A stretch of 64,000 nucleotides of DNA from Raineyella sp. LH-20 (GCF_033110965.1 NZ_CP137003.1:3348001-3412000), one strand, 5' to 3'; shown: positions 1 through 8,085, numbered from the stretch's first letter. Numbers and translations: made by a program. The notes: generated by a model from the letters alone, not told the origin.

Positions 1-328
1 ACTCGGTGGTCATGAAGCCACCCCCGAGAGCGGTCTGCGGATTGGCGTACGCGATCGCGTGCACGATGCCGTCGATCCGGTCGACGTGCTCACCCAGCAC
101 GCCCGCCAGGCCGGCCAGCTGGTCGGCATCGGTGACATTGAGTTCCAGCACCGGGGGCACCGGATCCAGCTTCTGGACGACCCGGCGGGTGAGGCTCATC
201 GCCCGGCCGAAGTTGGAGACGATGACCGTCGCGCCCTCCGCCTGGGCGATCTCCGCCACCTTGTAGGCGATCGAGGTGTTCATCGTCACGCCGGTGACGA
301 GGATGTTCTTGCCGTCGAGGATTCCCAT
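1..328 (-). CDS. fabI: Enoyl-ACP reductase FabI (InhA type), C-terminal part beyond the window
   Basis: Only the N-terminal 109 codons lie in the window; the reading frame is still open at position 1. The protein opens MGILDGKNILVTGVTMNTSI, the opening of NAD-dependent enoyl-[acyl carrier protein] reductases of the InhA class, with the Rossmann motif near residues 10-20 and the HAIAYANPQTALGG stretch that follows strand 4. It would carry out the last reduction of each fatty-acid elongation cycle in the cytoplasm. The ATG at 328 has a CAGGAG ribosome site about 7 nt upstream. It lies 76 nt downstream of fabG on the same strand, the fabG-fabI order known from mycobacteria, so the two are probably cotranscribed. 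The family assignment is secure; the C-terminal half with the catalytic Tyr/Lys is not visible. Confidence 0.93.
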   Translation of the reverse strand, partial: MGILDGKNILVTGVTMNTSIAYKVAEIAQAEGATVIVSNFGRAMSLTRRVVQKLDPVPPVLELNVTDADQLAGLAGVLGEHVDRIDGIVHAIAYANPQTALGGGFMTTE

Positions 329-348
329 GCCGTGCTCCTGTCTGCTGT

Positions 349-412
349 CAGTGCCCATGCGGTGTATCAGTGCCCGTGCGGTGTATCAGTGCCCGTGCGG
401 TGTATCAGTGCC
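349..412. repeat. 19-bp tandem repeat copying the end of fabG
   Basis: Three units of cagtgcccgtgcggtgtat (349-367 with one change, 368-386, 387-405) run into a fourth partial unit that is the last His codon and stop of fabG. Read on the minus strand, every unit carries the GGGCACTGA (Gly-His-stop) end of the gene. It fills most of the fabG-fabI spacer. Confidence 0.9.
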
Positions 413-1133
413 CCATGCTGAGGCCGCCGTCGACCGGCAGCACGGCTCCGGAGATGTAACCGGCGGCGTCCGAGGCCAGGAAGGTGACCGCGGCGGCGAT
501 GTCGTCGACCTCGCCGAGGTGGCCGACCGGGATCTGCGCGGCATACTTCGCGACCAGGTCATCACCCAGCTCCGCCGTCATGTCGGTGCGGACGAATCCG
601 GGGGTGACGACGTTCGCGGTGATCCCGCGCGACCCCAGCTCGCGTGCCACCGAACGGGCCAGCCCGACCAACCCTGCCTTGGAGGCCGCGTAGTTCACCT
701 GTCCGGCGCCGCCCATCAGGCCGACGACCGAGGAGATCAGGATGACGCGCCCGAAGCGGGCCTTCATCATCGCGCGGGCCGCGCGGCGTACGACCCGGAA
801 AGTGCCGGTGAGATTGGTGTCGATGACCGCATCCCAGTCGTCGTCCTTCATCCGCATCAGCAGGGTGTCGCGGGTGATGCCGGCATTGGCGACCAGCACC
901 TCGACCGGGCCGAGCTCCTTCTCCACCGTGCTGAAGGCCGCCTCGACCTGGTCCTGGTCGGTGATGTCGCAGGGCACCCCGAACACGCCCTCGGGCACCT
1001 CCCCCGTGCGCGAAGTCGCGGCCACGCGGTAGCCCTCGGCGCTCAGCCGAGCGGCGATGGCCCGCCCGATGCCACGATTGCCGCCGGTGACGAGGGCGAC
1101 CCGGCCCGCCGGGGCCTCAGATGCTGTGCTCAC
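405..1133 (-). CDS. fabG: 3-oxoacyl-ACP reductase FabG (MabA type)
   Basis: A short-chain dehydrogenase of 242 residues that reduces 3-oxoacyl-ACP with NADPH in fatty-acid elongation. The cofactor motif TGGNRGIG is at about residues 16-23, followed by NAG, the catalytic Ser in ISSVVG, the YAASK Tyr/Lys pair, and the C-terminus VDGGLSMGH, close to mycobacterial MabA. The frame is open upstream to 1313, but the GTG at 1133 is preferred: it sits 7 nt after the -10 hexamer TAGCGT (1146-1141) and gives the usual MabA length. It is divergent from the DUF3099 gene and followed by fabI. The 3' end is embedded in a tandem repeat. Confidence 0.93.
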   Translation of the reverse strand: MSTASEAPAGRVALVTGGNRGIGRAIAARLSAEGYRVAATSRTGEVPEGVFGVPCDITDQDQVEAAFSTVEKELGPVEVLVANAGITRDTLLMRMKDDDWDAVIDTNLTGTFRVVRRAARAMMKARFGRVILISSVVGLMGGAGQVNYAASKAGLVGLARSVARELGSRGITANVVTPGFVRTDMTAELGDDLVAKYAAQIPVGHLGEVDDIAAAVTFLASDAAGYISGAVLPVDGGLSMGH

Positions 1134-1140
1134 CGGGCAC

Positions 1141-1146
1141 ACGCTA
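1141..1146 (-). promoter_or_regulatory. -10 box of leaderless fabG
   Basis: TAGCGT is followed by 7 nt and the GTG start at 1133, placing the predicted transcription start on or next to the start codon. No ribosome site is seen. Confidence 0.6.
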
Positions 1147-1294
1147 GCAGCGCGGCGGAGGCCGGCCGCGTCGTCGGTCACACAAGAAACCCGTCCGATT
1201 TCTGTCCGCGCTGTCGAGGCATCGCCGGAAAACAGGAGGAAGGCCGACGCCACCGGGCCCTCCTCGAGCGCTGTCGGCCGCTGGACCGGCCGCC

Positions 1295-1300
1295 TATAGT
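1295..1300 (+). promoter_or_regulatory. -10 box of leaderless DUF3099 gene
   Basis: TATAGT, 6 nt, then GTG at 1307. It faces away from the fabG promoter, so this 180-bp interval is a divergent promoter pair. Confidence 0.65.
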
Positions 1301-1306
1301 GACGGA

Positions 1307-1804
1307 GTGGCAAGGTCAGCGGACCGACGGCGGCGGACCGGCAGGCACCGTCCGGCGCTGATCACCAGCGCCCCGCACAGCCCTGAGGAAGACCTCAACC
1401 GCCGCCAGATGGAGTACCTGGCGATGATGTCGCTGCGGGTCGCCTGCTTCATCGCCGCGGTGTTCCTGCACGGCGTGTGGCGCTGGATCGCCGTTGCCGG
1501 CGCGGCGTTCCTCCCGGCCATCGCGGTCGTCATCGCCAACGCCGTCGACCTCCGGCTCAACAAGGGCCAGGATCTGCCGGACGTGCCCCCCGAGGAGCCG
1601 CAGCGCCCCGAACTGGAGGGGCCCGACCGTACGACCCCGCTGATCATTCCCGGAGAATCGGAGCCGCTCCGCGGGAACGGCACGCCGCCGCCCACTTCCG
1701 GTGAACCGCAACCCGGTCGGCCCGAAGCTGCCGGGACCGAGGACGATCCCGAGAGCGCGGGCCCCGAGGACACTGCGCCAGGTGCGGACGGTCCGGCCGG
1801 CTGA
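1307..1804 (+). CDS. DUF3099 family membrane protein
   Basis: A 165-residue protein. After a basic start, the conserved DUF3099 core runs from about residue 17 (ALITSAPHSPEEDLNRRQ) through two hydrophobic segments (about 41-55 and 59-76) ending in IAVVIANAVDLRLNKGQ. The remaining 85 residues are an acidic, Pro/Glu/Gly-rich tail that is probably disordered. No biochemical function is known for the family, which is common in Actinobacteria. The GTG start is set by the TATAGT box 6 nt upstream. It converges on moaA; the 3' spacer holds direct repeats. Confidence 0.85.
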   Translation: MARSADRRRRTGRHRPALITSAPHSPEEDLNRRQMEYLAMMSLRVACFIAAVFLHGVWRWIAVAGAAFLPAIAVVIANAVDLRLNKGQDLPDVPPEEPQRPELEGPDRTTPLIIPGESEPLRGNGTPPPTSGEPQPGRPEAAGTEDDPESAGPEDTAPGADGPAG

Positions 1805-1807
1805 GCA

Positions 1808-1880
1808 CCCGGCACGTACGTCCTACCCATCCGGACATTTCGCCTACCCGTCCGGACATTTCGCCCGGCACGTACGTCCT
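1808..1880. repeat. Nested direct repeats 3' of the DUF3099 gene
   Basis: A 17-bp sequence, cccggcacgtacgtcct, occurs at 1808-1824 and again at 1864-1880. Between them lie two copies of a 21-bp unit ending ccggacatttcgcc (1824-1844 and 1845-1865, one difference). The remaining spacer to the moaA stop has a small hairpin (cggcac-gag-gtgccg, about 1913-1927) and no gene. Confidence 0.85.
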
Positions 1881-1936
1881 GCCGTCCGCACCCCGAAGCC
1901 CGGTTCGCCCACCGGCACGAGGTGCCGTCAGAGGCG

Positions 1937-2962
1937 TCAGCCGCCGATCGCCGACATCGGCCGATCGGGCTGCAGGAAGCTCGGATCGTTGATGCCGTGG
2001 CCGGGCAGCTTCACGGCCACCGCCCGCGCCCACTGCTCGGCGATCTCCTCGTCACCGGCGCCGGAGCGCAGCAGTGTCCGCAGGTCGTCCTCGGTGCGGG
2101 AGAAGAGGCAGTTGCGGATCTGCCCGTCGGCGGTCAGCCGGACCCGATCGCAGGCCCCGCAGAACGGCCGCGACACGGAGGCGATGATGCCGACCACCTG
2201 ATCGGTGTCCCCCACCCGGAACAGCTCGGACGGCGCGCTCCCCCGGCTCCGGCCCTCGGCCGCGACCGGACGAAGTCGGCGCCCCGCCAGCGCCGCGAGC
2301 ACCTCGGCGGCCGTGACCATCCGGTCGCGTCGCCAGCCGTGCTGGGCGTCCAGCGGCATCTGCTCGATGAACCGCAGCTCGACCCCCTCGCGTCCGGCCC
2401 AGTCGACCAGGGCCGGCGCCTCGTCGTCGTTGATCCCCCGCATCAGCACCGCGTTGATCTTCACCGGCGCCAGCCCGGCCGCCTTCGCCGCCCTGATGCC
2501 GTCGAGCACGTCGGCATGTCGGCGGCGACGGGTCAGTGTCCGGAAGCGGTCCGGGTCGAGCGTGTCGAGGGAGATGTTGATCCGGTCCAGACCGGCCGAC
2601 CGCAGCCCATCGACGCGCCCGGCGAGTCCGATGCCGTTGGTGGTCAGGGCGATGGTCGGACGCGGCCGCAGGTCTGCGATCGCGGCGACGATCTGCACCA
2701 GGTCCGGTCGCAGCAACGGCTCGCCGCCGGTGAGTCGTACGGAACTGATCCCGAGCCGCTCCACCCCGATCCGGACCAGCCTGACCAGTTCGTCGTGGGT
2801 GAGCAGGTCGTCGCTCGGCATCCAGTCCAGCCCCTCGGGGGGCATGCAGTACGTACACCGCAGGTTGCAGCGGTCGGTGAGGGAGACGCGCAGGTCCGTG
2901 GCGACCCGCCCGTGGGCGTCCGCCAGCGGCAGCATCGTTCGTACGGTCCCGGGCCGAGGCAT
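1937..2962 (-). CDS. moaA: GTP 3',8-cyclase MoaA
   Basis: A 341-residue radical SAM enzyme that starts molybdenum cofactor synthesis by rearranging GTP to 3',8-cyclo-7,8-dihydro-GTP. The N-terminal cluster motif is CNLRCTYC, the SAM/GTP region contains LTGGEPLLR and INISLDTLDP, and the second, GTP-binding cluster motif CGACDRVRLTADGQIRNC is near residue 265; all ligands are present. Length is normal. The start ATG at 2962 follows a TACACT box by 6 nt and is leaderless. No moaC, moaE or mog lies beside it, but the divergent DUF6457 gene is a cofactor-linked neighbour. MoaA function is certain from the two cluster motifs. Confidence 0.96.
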   Translation of the reverse strand: MPRPGTVRTMLPLADAHGRVATDLRVSLTDRCNLRCTYCMPPEGLDWMPSDDLLTHDELVRLVRIGVERLGISSVRLTGGEPLLRPDLVQIVAAIADLRPRPTIALTTNGIGLAGRVDGLRSAGLDRINISLDTLDPDRFRTLTRRRRHADVLDGIRAAKAAGLAPVKINAVLMRGINDDEAPALVDWAGREGVELRFIEQMPLDAQHGWRRDRMVTAAEVLAALAGRRLRPVAAEGRSRGSAPSELFRVGDTDQVVGIIASVSRPFCGACDRVRLTADGQIRNCLFSRTEDDLRTLLRSGAGDEEIAEQWARAVAVKLPGHGINDPSFLQPDRPMSAIGG

Positions 2963-2968
2963 GAGTGG

Positions 2969-2974
2969 AGTGTA
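2969..2974 (-). promoter_or_regulatory. -10 box of leaderless moaA
   Basis: TACACT (2974-2969), 6 nt, then the ATG at 2962. Confidence 0.65.
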
Positions 2975-3073
2975 GGCCAGTGCCCCTACTGGTCATCCAG
3001 CAGGACCCCGGTCGAACCCGACCGGACGGCCCATGCCATGATCGAGGCACACCGACGCAGCTGGAGGAGAACG

Positions 3074-3391
3074 ATGACGGAGGAGTGGGCGAGCCTCAAG
3101 GACTGGATCGACATCCTGGCCCATCACATCGACACCGATGACTTCGAGCTGAGCAAGGACGACATCCTGACCATCCTCGACCTGGCGCGGGACGCGTCGC
3201 ACCAGGTCGAACGCGCAGCCTCCCCGCTGACGCTGTTCCTGGTCGGTGTGGCGGTCGGGCGCGGCGGCAGCCTCGGCAAGGTGGCCGCCCAGACGACCGC
3301 CCTGGTGCTCAGCCTCGACGACCGGACGAACGAGGCCGCGGACACCGCCGACGACGAGTCGGACGACGAGGTCGACACCGACATCCAGTAG
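3074..3391 (+). CDS. DUF6457 family protein, molybdenum-cofactor associated
   Basis: A 105-residue acidic protein. The core has the DUF6457 pattern: an N-terminal helix with Trp residues (WASLKDWIDIL), then ILDLARDASHQVERAASPLTLFLVGVAVGRGG around residues 46-77, and a long Asp/Glu tail. The ATG at 3074 has a strong GGAGGAG site 6 nt upstream. The family is often fused to or next to MobA or FdhD genes; divergence from moaA fits that, but its biochemical role is unknown. The family call rests on remembered sequence pattern. Confidence 0.75.
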   Translation: MTEEWASLKDWIDILAHHIDTDDFELSKDDILTILDLARDASHQVERAASPLTLFLVGVAVGRGGSLGKVAAQTTALVLSLDDRTNEAADTADDESDDEVDTDIQ

Positions 3392-3456
3392 TCCGCCGGA
3401 CGCGGCCCGGTCGTCATCCGACGGGACGCCGGACCGAGCGGACCGCGACCGCCGAC

Positions 3457-3462
3457 TACCCT
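3457..3462 (+). promoter_or_regulatory. -10 box of the leaderless SURF1 gene
   Basis: TACCCT, 6 nt, then GTG at 3469. Confidence 0.6.
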
Positions 3463-3468
3463 CGGGGG

Positions 3469-4356
3469 GTGGCAACGTACTGGAAGCGCTGGGTCGGACT
3501 GGTCATCTTCGCCGCCGTCCTGGTGACGGCGTTCGTCCGGCTCGGTGACTGGCAGCTGGATCGGCTCGAGCAGAAGCGCACCCGCAACGCCACCATCGTC
3601 GCCCAGCAGCAGGCCCCGGTCGCGACCTTCGACGAGGTCTTCGGTGGGCCGATCACGCCGGACAAGCAGTATCGACGGGTCCGGGTCGAGGGCACCTTCG
3701 ATGCCGCCCACCAGGTGCAGGTGCGCTACCGCACCAACAACGGCGACACCGGCTACGAAGTCGTCGCACCGCTGCAGACCACCAGCGGCCAGTGGCTCCT
3801 CGTCGACCGCGGATTCGCCGCCCGGCCAAGCGCCGGACCGTTGCCCGCCGCCACCGCGATCCCCGCCCCGCCCACCGGTGTGGTGACCATCGAGGGGTAC
3901 GTGATGGTCGACGAACCGGGCCAGCCGGACGCCATCGTCCCGGCCGAGGGCTCGACCCGGCTGGTCAATCCGGCCGCGATCGCCACCTGGTCGGGCCGCC
4001 CCCTCGTCGACGGCTACCTGAACGCCACCTCGATCACCCCGGCGCAGGGCGGCGGGCTCGGGCCGGTCGCCCTGCCGGAACTGAGCGAAGGCCCCCACCT
4101 GTCGTACGCGATCCAGTGGTTCTGCTTCGCGGCGATCGGCGTCGGCGGCACCTTCATCCTGATCGGCAAGGACGCTCGCGAGATCCTCACCGGCCGGCGC
4201 CGCCGGCGGGCCCGGGCGGAGGCCGCGACCGGCGACTCTGCCGGACCGACCGGAGCGACCACCGGTCCCGCCTCCGACGAGGTGCCGACCGCCGAGTCCG
4301 CGTCCGCCCGCACTGCTGCGGGTTCCGGCACGGCGACGGCCGGCTCCGACCGCTGA
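3469..4356 (+). CDS. SURF1 family cytochrome oxidase assembly protein
   Basis: A 295-residue membrane protein with the SURF1 layout: an N-terminal membrane helix (about residues 8-24) leading into LGDWQLDRLEQK, a large periplasmic domain with the RRVRVEG and LLVDRGF motifs, and a second helix near residues 206-226 after the conserved SYAIQWFCFA. A long Ala/Thr/Ser tail of about 60 residues follows. SURF1 proteins help insert heme a into cytochrome oxidase subunit I; heme A synthase (ctaA) is encoded at 21.5 kb, so an aa3-type oxidase is likely made. The GTG start is leaderless. The next gene begins 7 nt after its stop. Confidence 0.9.
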   Translation: MATYWKRWVGLVIFAAVLVTAFVRLGDWQLDRLEQKRTRNATIVAQQQAPVATFDEVFGGPITPDKQYRRVRVEGTFDAAHQVQVRYRTNNGDTGYEVVAPLQTTSGQWLLVDRGFAARPSAGPLPAATAIPAPPTGVVTIEGYVMVDEPGQPDAIVPAEGSTRLVNPAAIATWSGRPLVDGYLNATSITPAQGGGLGPVALPELSEGPHLSYAIQWFCFAAIGVGGTFILIGKDAREILTGRRRRRARAEAATGDSAGPTGATTGPASDEVPTAESASARTAAGSGTATAGSDR

Positions 4357-4363
4357 GCCCGGC

Positions 4364-5302
4364 GTGCTGACCGACGTCGCCGAGCTGCTGCGCTGCCCGC
4401 AGTGTCCCCCGGCGGAGGAGAACGGGCTGGTCCTCGATGGACGTACGCTGCGCTGCCCGCGCGGCCACAGCTTCGACGTCGCCAAGCAGGGCTACGTCAA
4501 TCTGTTGGCCGGGGGCGTGCCGCGGCATGCCGACACCCCGGCGATGGTGGCCGCCCGCGAGCGGTTCCTCGGCACCAGGGCGTACGGTCCGATCCGTGAT
4601 GCCGTACGCTTCGCCGCCCGGCGCCCGGATGACTCCAGCGGGCCGCTCACCCTGGTGGAGGCCGGCGCAGGAACCGGCTACTACCTGACCGGCTGCCTGG
4701 CCGACGACGACCGCGGGATCGCCTTGGACATCTCACCCGCCGCCGCCCGGCGGGCCTCCCGTGCCCATCCCCGGATCGGAGCGGTGGTGGCCGACACCTG
4801 GGCAGGTCTGCCGGTCCGCAGCGGTGTCGTCGACGTGCTGCTCGCGGTCTTCGCGCCGCGCAACCCCGCCGAGTTCGCCCGGGTCCTCGCGCCGCAGGGG
4901 CGGGTGCTGGTGGTCACGCCGTTGCCCCAGCACCTGGCCGGCCTGCGGTCCGCACTGCATCTGCTCGACATCGAGCACGACAAGGGGTCCCATCTGCTGG
5001 AGCGGATGGCCGGGCACCTCGACCTGGTCGCCGGCACCGACATCCGCTTCACCGCTCGGCTGTCCCCCGCCTCCGTCGCGGATCTGGTCGGGATGGGGCC
5101 GAACGCGTTCCATGTGACCTCGCGGGACGGTGGCCCGACCACGTCGGCGGGTCCGCGGGACGGTGGCCCGACCACGTCGGACGATCCGACGGCCCGGCCC
5201 CACAGCGCCACCCCATCCGCGACTGATCGGCTCGACGACGAGGTCGCCGTCGAGGTCGCCGTCGAGGTCGCCGTACGCCTCTGGGAGTTCGTCCGAGCCT
5301 GA
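4364..5302 (+). CDS. RlmA-type rRNA (guanine-N1) methyltransferase
   Basis: A 312-residue SAM-dependent methyltransferase. The N-terminal zinc motif has the RlmA/TlrB pattern (CPQCPP ... CPRGHSFDVAKQGYVNLL, residues 10-46), and the SAM-binding loop EAGAGTGYY is near residue 105. RlmA enzymes methylate G745 or G748 of 23S rRNA; which base is modified here cannot be read from sequence. Residues from about 250 carry an in-frame duplication (RDGGPTTS twice) from a 33-bp DNA repeat, followed by three EVAV units, and the normal end LWEFVRA. The GTG start is 7 nt after the SURF1 stop. Confidence 0.85.
   Translation: MLTDVAELLRCPQCPPAEENGLVLDGRTLRCPRGHSFDVAKQGYVNLLAGGVPRHADTPAMVAARERFLGTRAYGPIRDAVRFAARRPDDSSGPLTLVEAGAGTGYYLTGCLADDDRGIALDISPAAARRASRAHPRIGAVVADTWAGLPVRSGVVDVLLAVFAPRNPAEFARVLAPQGRVLVVTPLPQHLAGLRSALHLLDIEHDKGSHLLERMAGHLDLVAGTDIRFTARLSPASVADLVGMGPNAFHVTSRDGGPTTSAGPRDGGPTTSDDPTARPHSATPSATDRLDDEVAVEVAVEVAVRLWEFVRA
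5121..5186 (+). repeat. 33-bp in-frame tandem duplication in the rRNA methyltransferase
   Basis: Two copies of a 33-bp unit (5121-5153, 5154-5186) add 11 residues to a linker; three 12-bp gaggtcgccgtc units follow near 5239-5272. Confidence 0.85.
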
Positions 5303-5327
5303 CCTGAGCCGATCTCAGTCGCACAAC

Positions 5328-5451
5328 GTGAGCCGAATCTGGCCCCTCATGCACTGCGGTGCGGACGCCTTGGCCGGAGAACGGCGCCATCACGTGGGTC
5401 GCGACCAACGGACGGATCCTCTGGCCGGCTGAGCCGCCAGATTCGGCTCAC
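5328..5451. other. 124-bp element bounded by 16-bp perfect inverted repeats
   Basis: gtgagccgaatctggc at 5328-5343 is the exact reverse complement of gccagattcggctcac at 5436-5451; 92 bp lie between. It sits in the gene-free gap between two convergent genes (5303-5571), followed by a tandem repeat. It could be a small MITE-like element or a long-loop bidirectional terminator. No flanking target duplication is obvious. Confidence 0.7.
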
Positions 5452-5474
5452 CCGTCATAGGGCAACTCGGCCAA

Positions 5475-5553
5475 GACGTTGAGTCGGCCGGGAAGCAAGG
5501 TCGGCCCGACGCTTAGTCGGCCGGGAAACAAGGTCGGCCGGACGCTGAGTCGG
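5475..5553. repeat. 33-bp tandem repeat at the end of the ABC exporter gene
   Basis: Two 33-bp units (5475-5507, 5508-5540) and a partial third share the core agtcggccgggaa. They lie between the inverted-repeat element and the exporter stop codon at 5572 and resemble the exporter's last codons. Confidence 0.85.
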
Positions 5554-5571
5554 CCGGCCGGGGAGCCGAAG

Positions 5572-7458
5572 TCAGCCGGCCGGCGTGCCGGCGCTGCGAT
5601 CCGGCGCGGCGAACTGGGTGCGATAGAGCTCCGCGTACGCCCCGTCGCGGTCGAGCAGCTCGGTGTGGGTGCCGCGCTCGACGATCCGGCCGTCCTCCAC
5701 CACCAGGATCTGGTCGGCGCCCCGGATGGTGGACAGCCGGTGCGCCACCACGAGGCTGGTCCGCTGCTCCATCGCCACGTCCAGGGCGCGCTGCACGGCG
5801 GCCTCGGAGTCCGAGTCGAGATGGGCGGTCGCCTCGTCGAGGACGACGATCGGCGGTGCCTTGAGCAGCAGCCGGGCGATCGCCAGGCGCTGCCGTTCAC
5901 CACCGGAGAGCCGGTAGCCCCGCTCCCCCACCAGGGTGTCCAGTCCCTCGGGCAGCCGGCGGACCAGGTCGGCGATGTGCGCTGCTTCGAGCACCTGCCA
6001 CAGCTCCTCGTCGGTCGCCTCGGGCCGCGCGTAGCACAGGTTCTCCCGCACTGTGTCGTGGAACATGTGGGCGTCCTGGGTGACATAGCCGACCGCCTCC
6101 TGCAGGGCTGCGGTCCGCAGGTCCCGGACGTCGATCCCGCCGACCCGGACGGTGCCGCCGGTGACGTCGTAGAGCCGGGCGACCAGGTGAGTCAGGGTCG
6201 TCTTGCCCGAGCCGGAGTGCCCGACGATCGCGGTGGTGCTGCCCGGCGCCACCCGGAAGCTGATTCCCTTCAGCACCGGCGTGCCCGGGACGTGTTCGGG
6301 CACGGCGACCGATTCCAGTGAGGCGAGCGAGACGTCCTCGGCGCGCGGGTAGGCGAACCGTACGTCCTCGAACTCGACCGAGGCTTCACCGCTGAGCGGA
6401 CGGGCGTCCTTCTTCTCGGCGATCGCCGGGCGCAGGTCGAGGATCTCGAACACCCGCTCGAAGGAGACCAGCGCTCCCATCACGTCGATCCGCAGGTTCG
6501 TCAATGCGGTGAGCGGGCCGTAGAGCTGGCCGAGCAGCCCGGCGAGCGCCGTCAGGGTGCCGACGGTCAGCCTGCCGTCGACCGCCATCGAGCCGCCCAC
6601 CCCGTACACCAGTGCCGTGGCGAGCGCGGCGACCAGGGTCAGAGTGGTGATGAAGAAGCGCCCGTTGAGAGCCATCGCGACCGACACGTCGCGGACGCTG
6701 GCGGCCCGGGCCGCGAACCGGTCGTGCTCCTCGGTCGGCCGGCCGAACAGCTTCACCAGCAGCGCGCCGGAGACCGAGAACCGCTCGGTCATCGTCGCCG
6801 ACATCTCGGCGTTGTCGCTCATCTGGCGGCGGGTGAGGTCGGCGAGCTTGCGGCCGACCAGCCGGGCGGGGATGACGAACAGGGGCAGCAGCACCAGTGC
6901 CCCGACGGTGACCTGCCAGCTGAGCGTCAGCATCGCCGCCAGGGTGAGGACGAGCCCGAAGACGTTCGACACCGTTCCGGACAGGGTCGAGGTGAAGGCC
7001 CGCTGGGCGCCGATCACGTCGGAGTTGAGCCGGGAGACCAGCTTGCCGGTCTGCGTACGGGTGAAGAAGGCCAGCGGCATCCCGGACACATGGTCGAAGA
7101 CGGCCGTCCGCAGGTCGTAGATCAGGCCCTCACCGATCTTCGCCGAGCACCACCGTTGCAGCAGCGCGAAGGCCGCGTTGACCACCGCGATGCCGACCAC
7201 GACGAGCGCCGTCGTCACGACCACCGCGCGGTCATGGGCGAGCACGCCCTGGTCGATGATCTCGCGGAACAGCAGCGGGGGCGCCACCCCCAGGGCGGCC
7301 TGCACGATCACCACGGCGACGAAGACGCCGATCAGGCTCCAGAAGGGGCGGGCGTACGCCACCACGCGGCGGAAGGTGCCCTTGGAGAGCTTCTGATCGC
7401 CGAGGGCGTCGCCCTTCGTCATCTGCCGCATGACGTGGCCGGGGGTTGACATGCTCAC
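5572..7458 (-). CDS. ABC exporter, fused permease and ATPase
   Basis: A 628-residue half-transporter of the lipid/multidrug exporter class. The transmembrane domain occupies about residues 30-330, with six hydrophobic segments and the coupling sequence GKLVSRLNSDV. The nucleotide-binding domain has Walker A GHSGSGKTT, signature LSGGERQRLAIARLL, Walker B IVVLDEAT and the H-loop VVAHRLST. It probably works as a homodimer, since no partner half-transporter is adjacent. The GTG at 7458 overlaps the upstream gene's TGA by 3 nt inside GTGA; an in-frame ATG at 7452 is an alternative. Substrate cannot be inferred. Confidence 0.9.
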   Translation of the reverse strand: MSMSTPGHVMRQMTKGDALGDQKLSKGTFRRVVAYARPFWSLIGVFVAVVIVQAALGVAPPLLFREIIDQGVLAHDRAVVVTTALVVVGIAVVNAAFALLQRWCSAKIGEGLIYDLRTAVFDHVSGMPLAFFTRTQTGKLVSRLNSDVIGAQRAFTSTLSGTVSNVFGLVLTLAAMLTLSWQVTVGALVLLPLFVIPARLVGRKLADLTRRQMSDNAEMSATMTERFSVSGALLVKLFGRPTEEHDRFAARAASVRDVSVAMALNGRFFITTLTLVAALATALVYGVGGSMAVDGRLTVGTLTALAGLLGQLYGPLTALTNLRIDVMGALVSFERVFEILDLRPAIAEKKDARPLSGEASVEFEDVRFAYPRAEDVSLASLESVAVPEHVPGTPVLKGISFRVAPGSTTAIVGHSGSGKTTLTHLVARLYDVTGGTVRVGGIDVRDLRTAALQEAVGYVTQDAHMFHDTVRENLCYARPEATDEELWQVLEAAHIADLVRRLPEGLDTLVGERGYRLSGGERQRLAIARLLLKAPPIVVLDEATAHLDSDSEAAVQRALDVAMEQRTSLVVAHRLSTIRGADQILVVEDGRIVERGTHTELLDRDGAYAELYRTQFAAPDRSAGTPAG

Positions 7459-8054
7459 TGGTGACCGGACTTCTTCGAGTGCTTCTTCTTGTCTGTCTTC
7501 TTCGCCGAGGACTTCTTCCCGCCGGAGCCGTCGCCGGCGGCCGCCGCGTCCCCGGCTGCTGCCCGGCGCTGCTTGCGGCGCGCCTTGACGGTGGCCGCCG
7601 CCAGCTCCTTCTCCCGGGCCTTGTCCTTCTTCTTGACCAGGATCCGCAGCGGCGGTGTCGGCAGGCCCCAGTCGGTCAACGGCGCCGGCGACCGATCGAG
7701 GTCGCGGGACGGATCGTGGGGATCGGCCTCGGTCGGCGGATCGTACGCAGAGCTGGGATCGGGATCCGGCTGGGGTGCAGAGCCGGGAGCCGGGTCGGCG
7801 GCGGGATCGATCTCGGCGGCGAGAGCGAGTCCGGCCGGGACGGCACCGGTGCTTGATCGCGGGCCGACGGCGCCGCGGCGGCGCAGCGCCACCCCAGCCT
7901 CCCGGAGCAGACCCTCGACGAGACTCTCGGCGTAGCCGGCTTCGGCGGCGAGTGCTGAGATCGACTCGCCCGCCCGGTAGCGACGTACGAACACGAGCAT
8001 CAGCCGTTCGCGCTCCTCACCCGAGATGCGCGACCCCCTGGCGCCCGGTATCAT
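7455..8054 (-). CDS. Helix-turn-helix protein with a lysine-rich tail
   Basis: A 199-residue protein with two parts. Residues 10-60 form a helix-turn-helix of the actinobacterial type (RISGEERERL ... ESISALAAEAGYAESLVEGLLREAGVALRRRG). After a Pro/Asp-rich linker, residues from about 140 are extremely basic, ending in repeated Lys/Ser (KKKHSKKSGHQ), as in DNA-compacting proteins. The ATG at 8054 is chosen for its AGGAGG site 4-5 nt upstream; the frame continues further upstream without support. The gene overlaps the ABC exporter start, so the two are translationally coupled. A regulatory or nucleoid role is inference. Confidence 0.75.
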   Translation of the reverse strand: MIPGARGSRISGEERERLMLVFVRRYRAGESISALAAEAGYAESLVEGLLREAGVALRRRGAVGPRSSTGAVPAGLALAAEIDPAADPAPGSAPQPDPDPSSAYDPPTEADPHDPSRDLDRSPAPLTDWGLPTPPLRILVKKKDKAREKELAAATVKARRKQRRAAAGDAAAAGDGSGGKKSSAKKTDKKKHSKKSGHQ

Positions 8055-8085
8055 GCCGCCTCCTGCCTCGTCCGACTGGACGCCC

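Noticed and set aside
1922-3073. Long plus-strand extension of the DUF6457 frame
   Set aside because: It runs antisense through moaA; the GGAGGAG site and family boundaries set the start at 3074.
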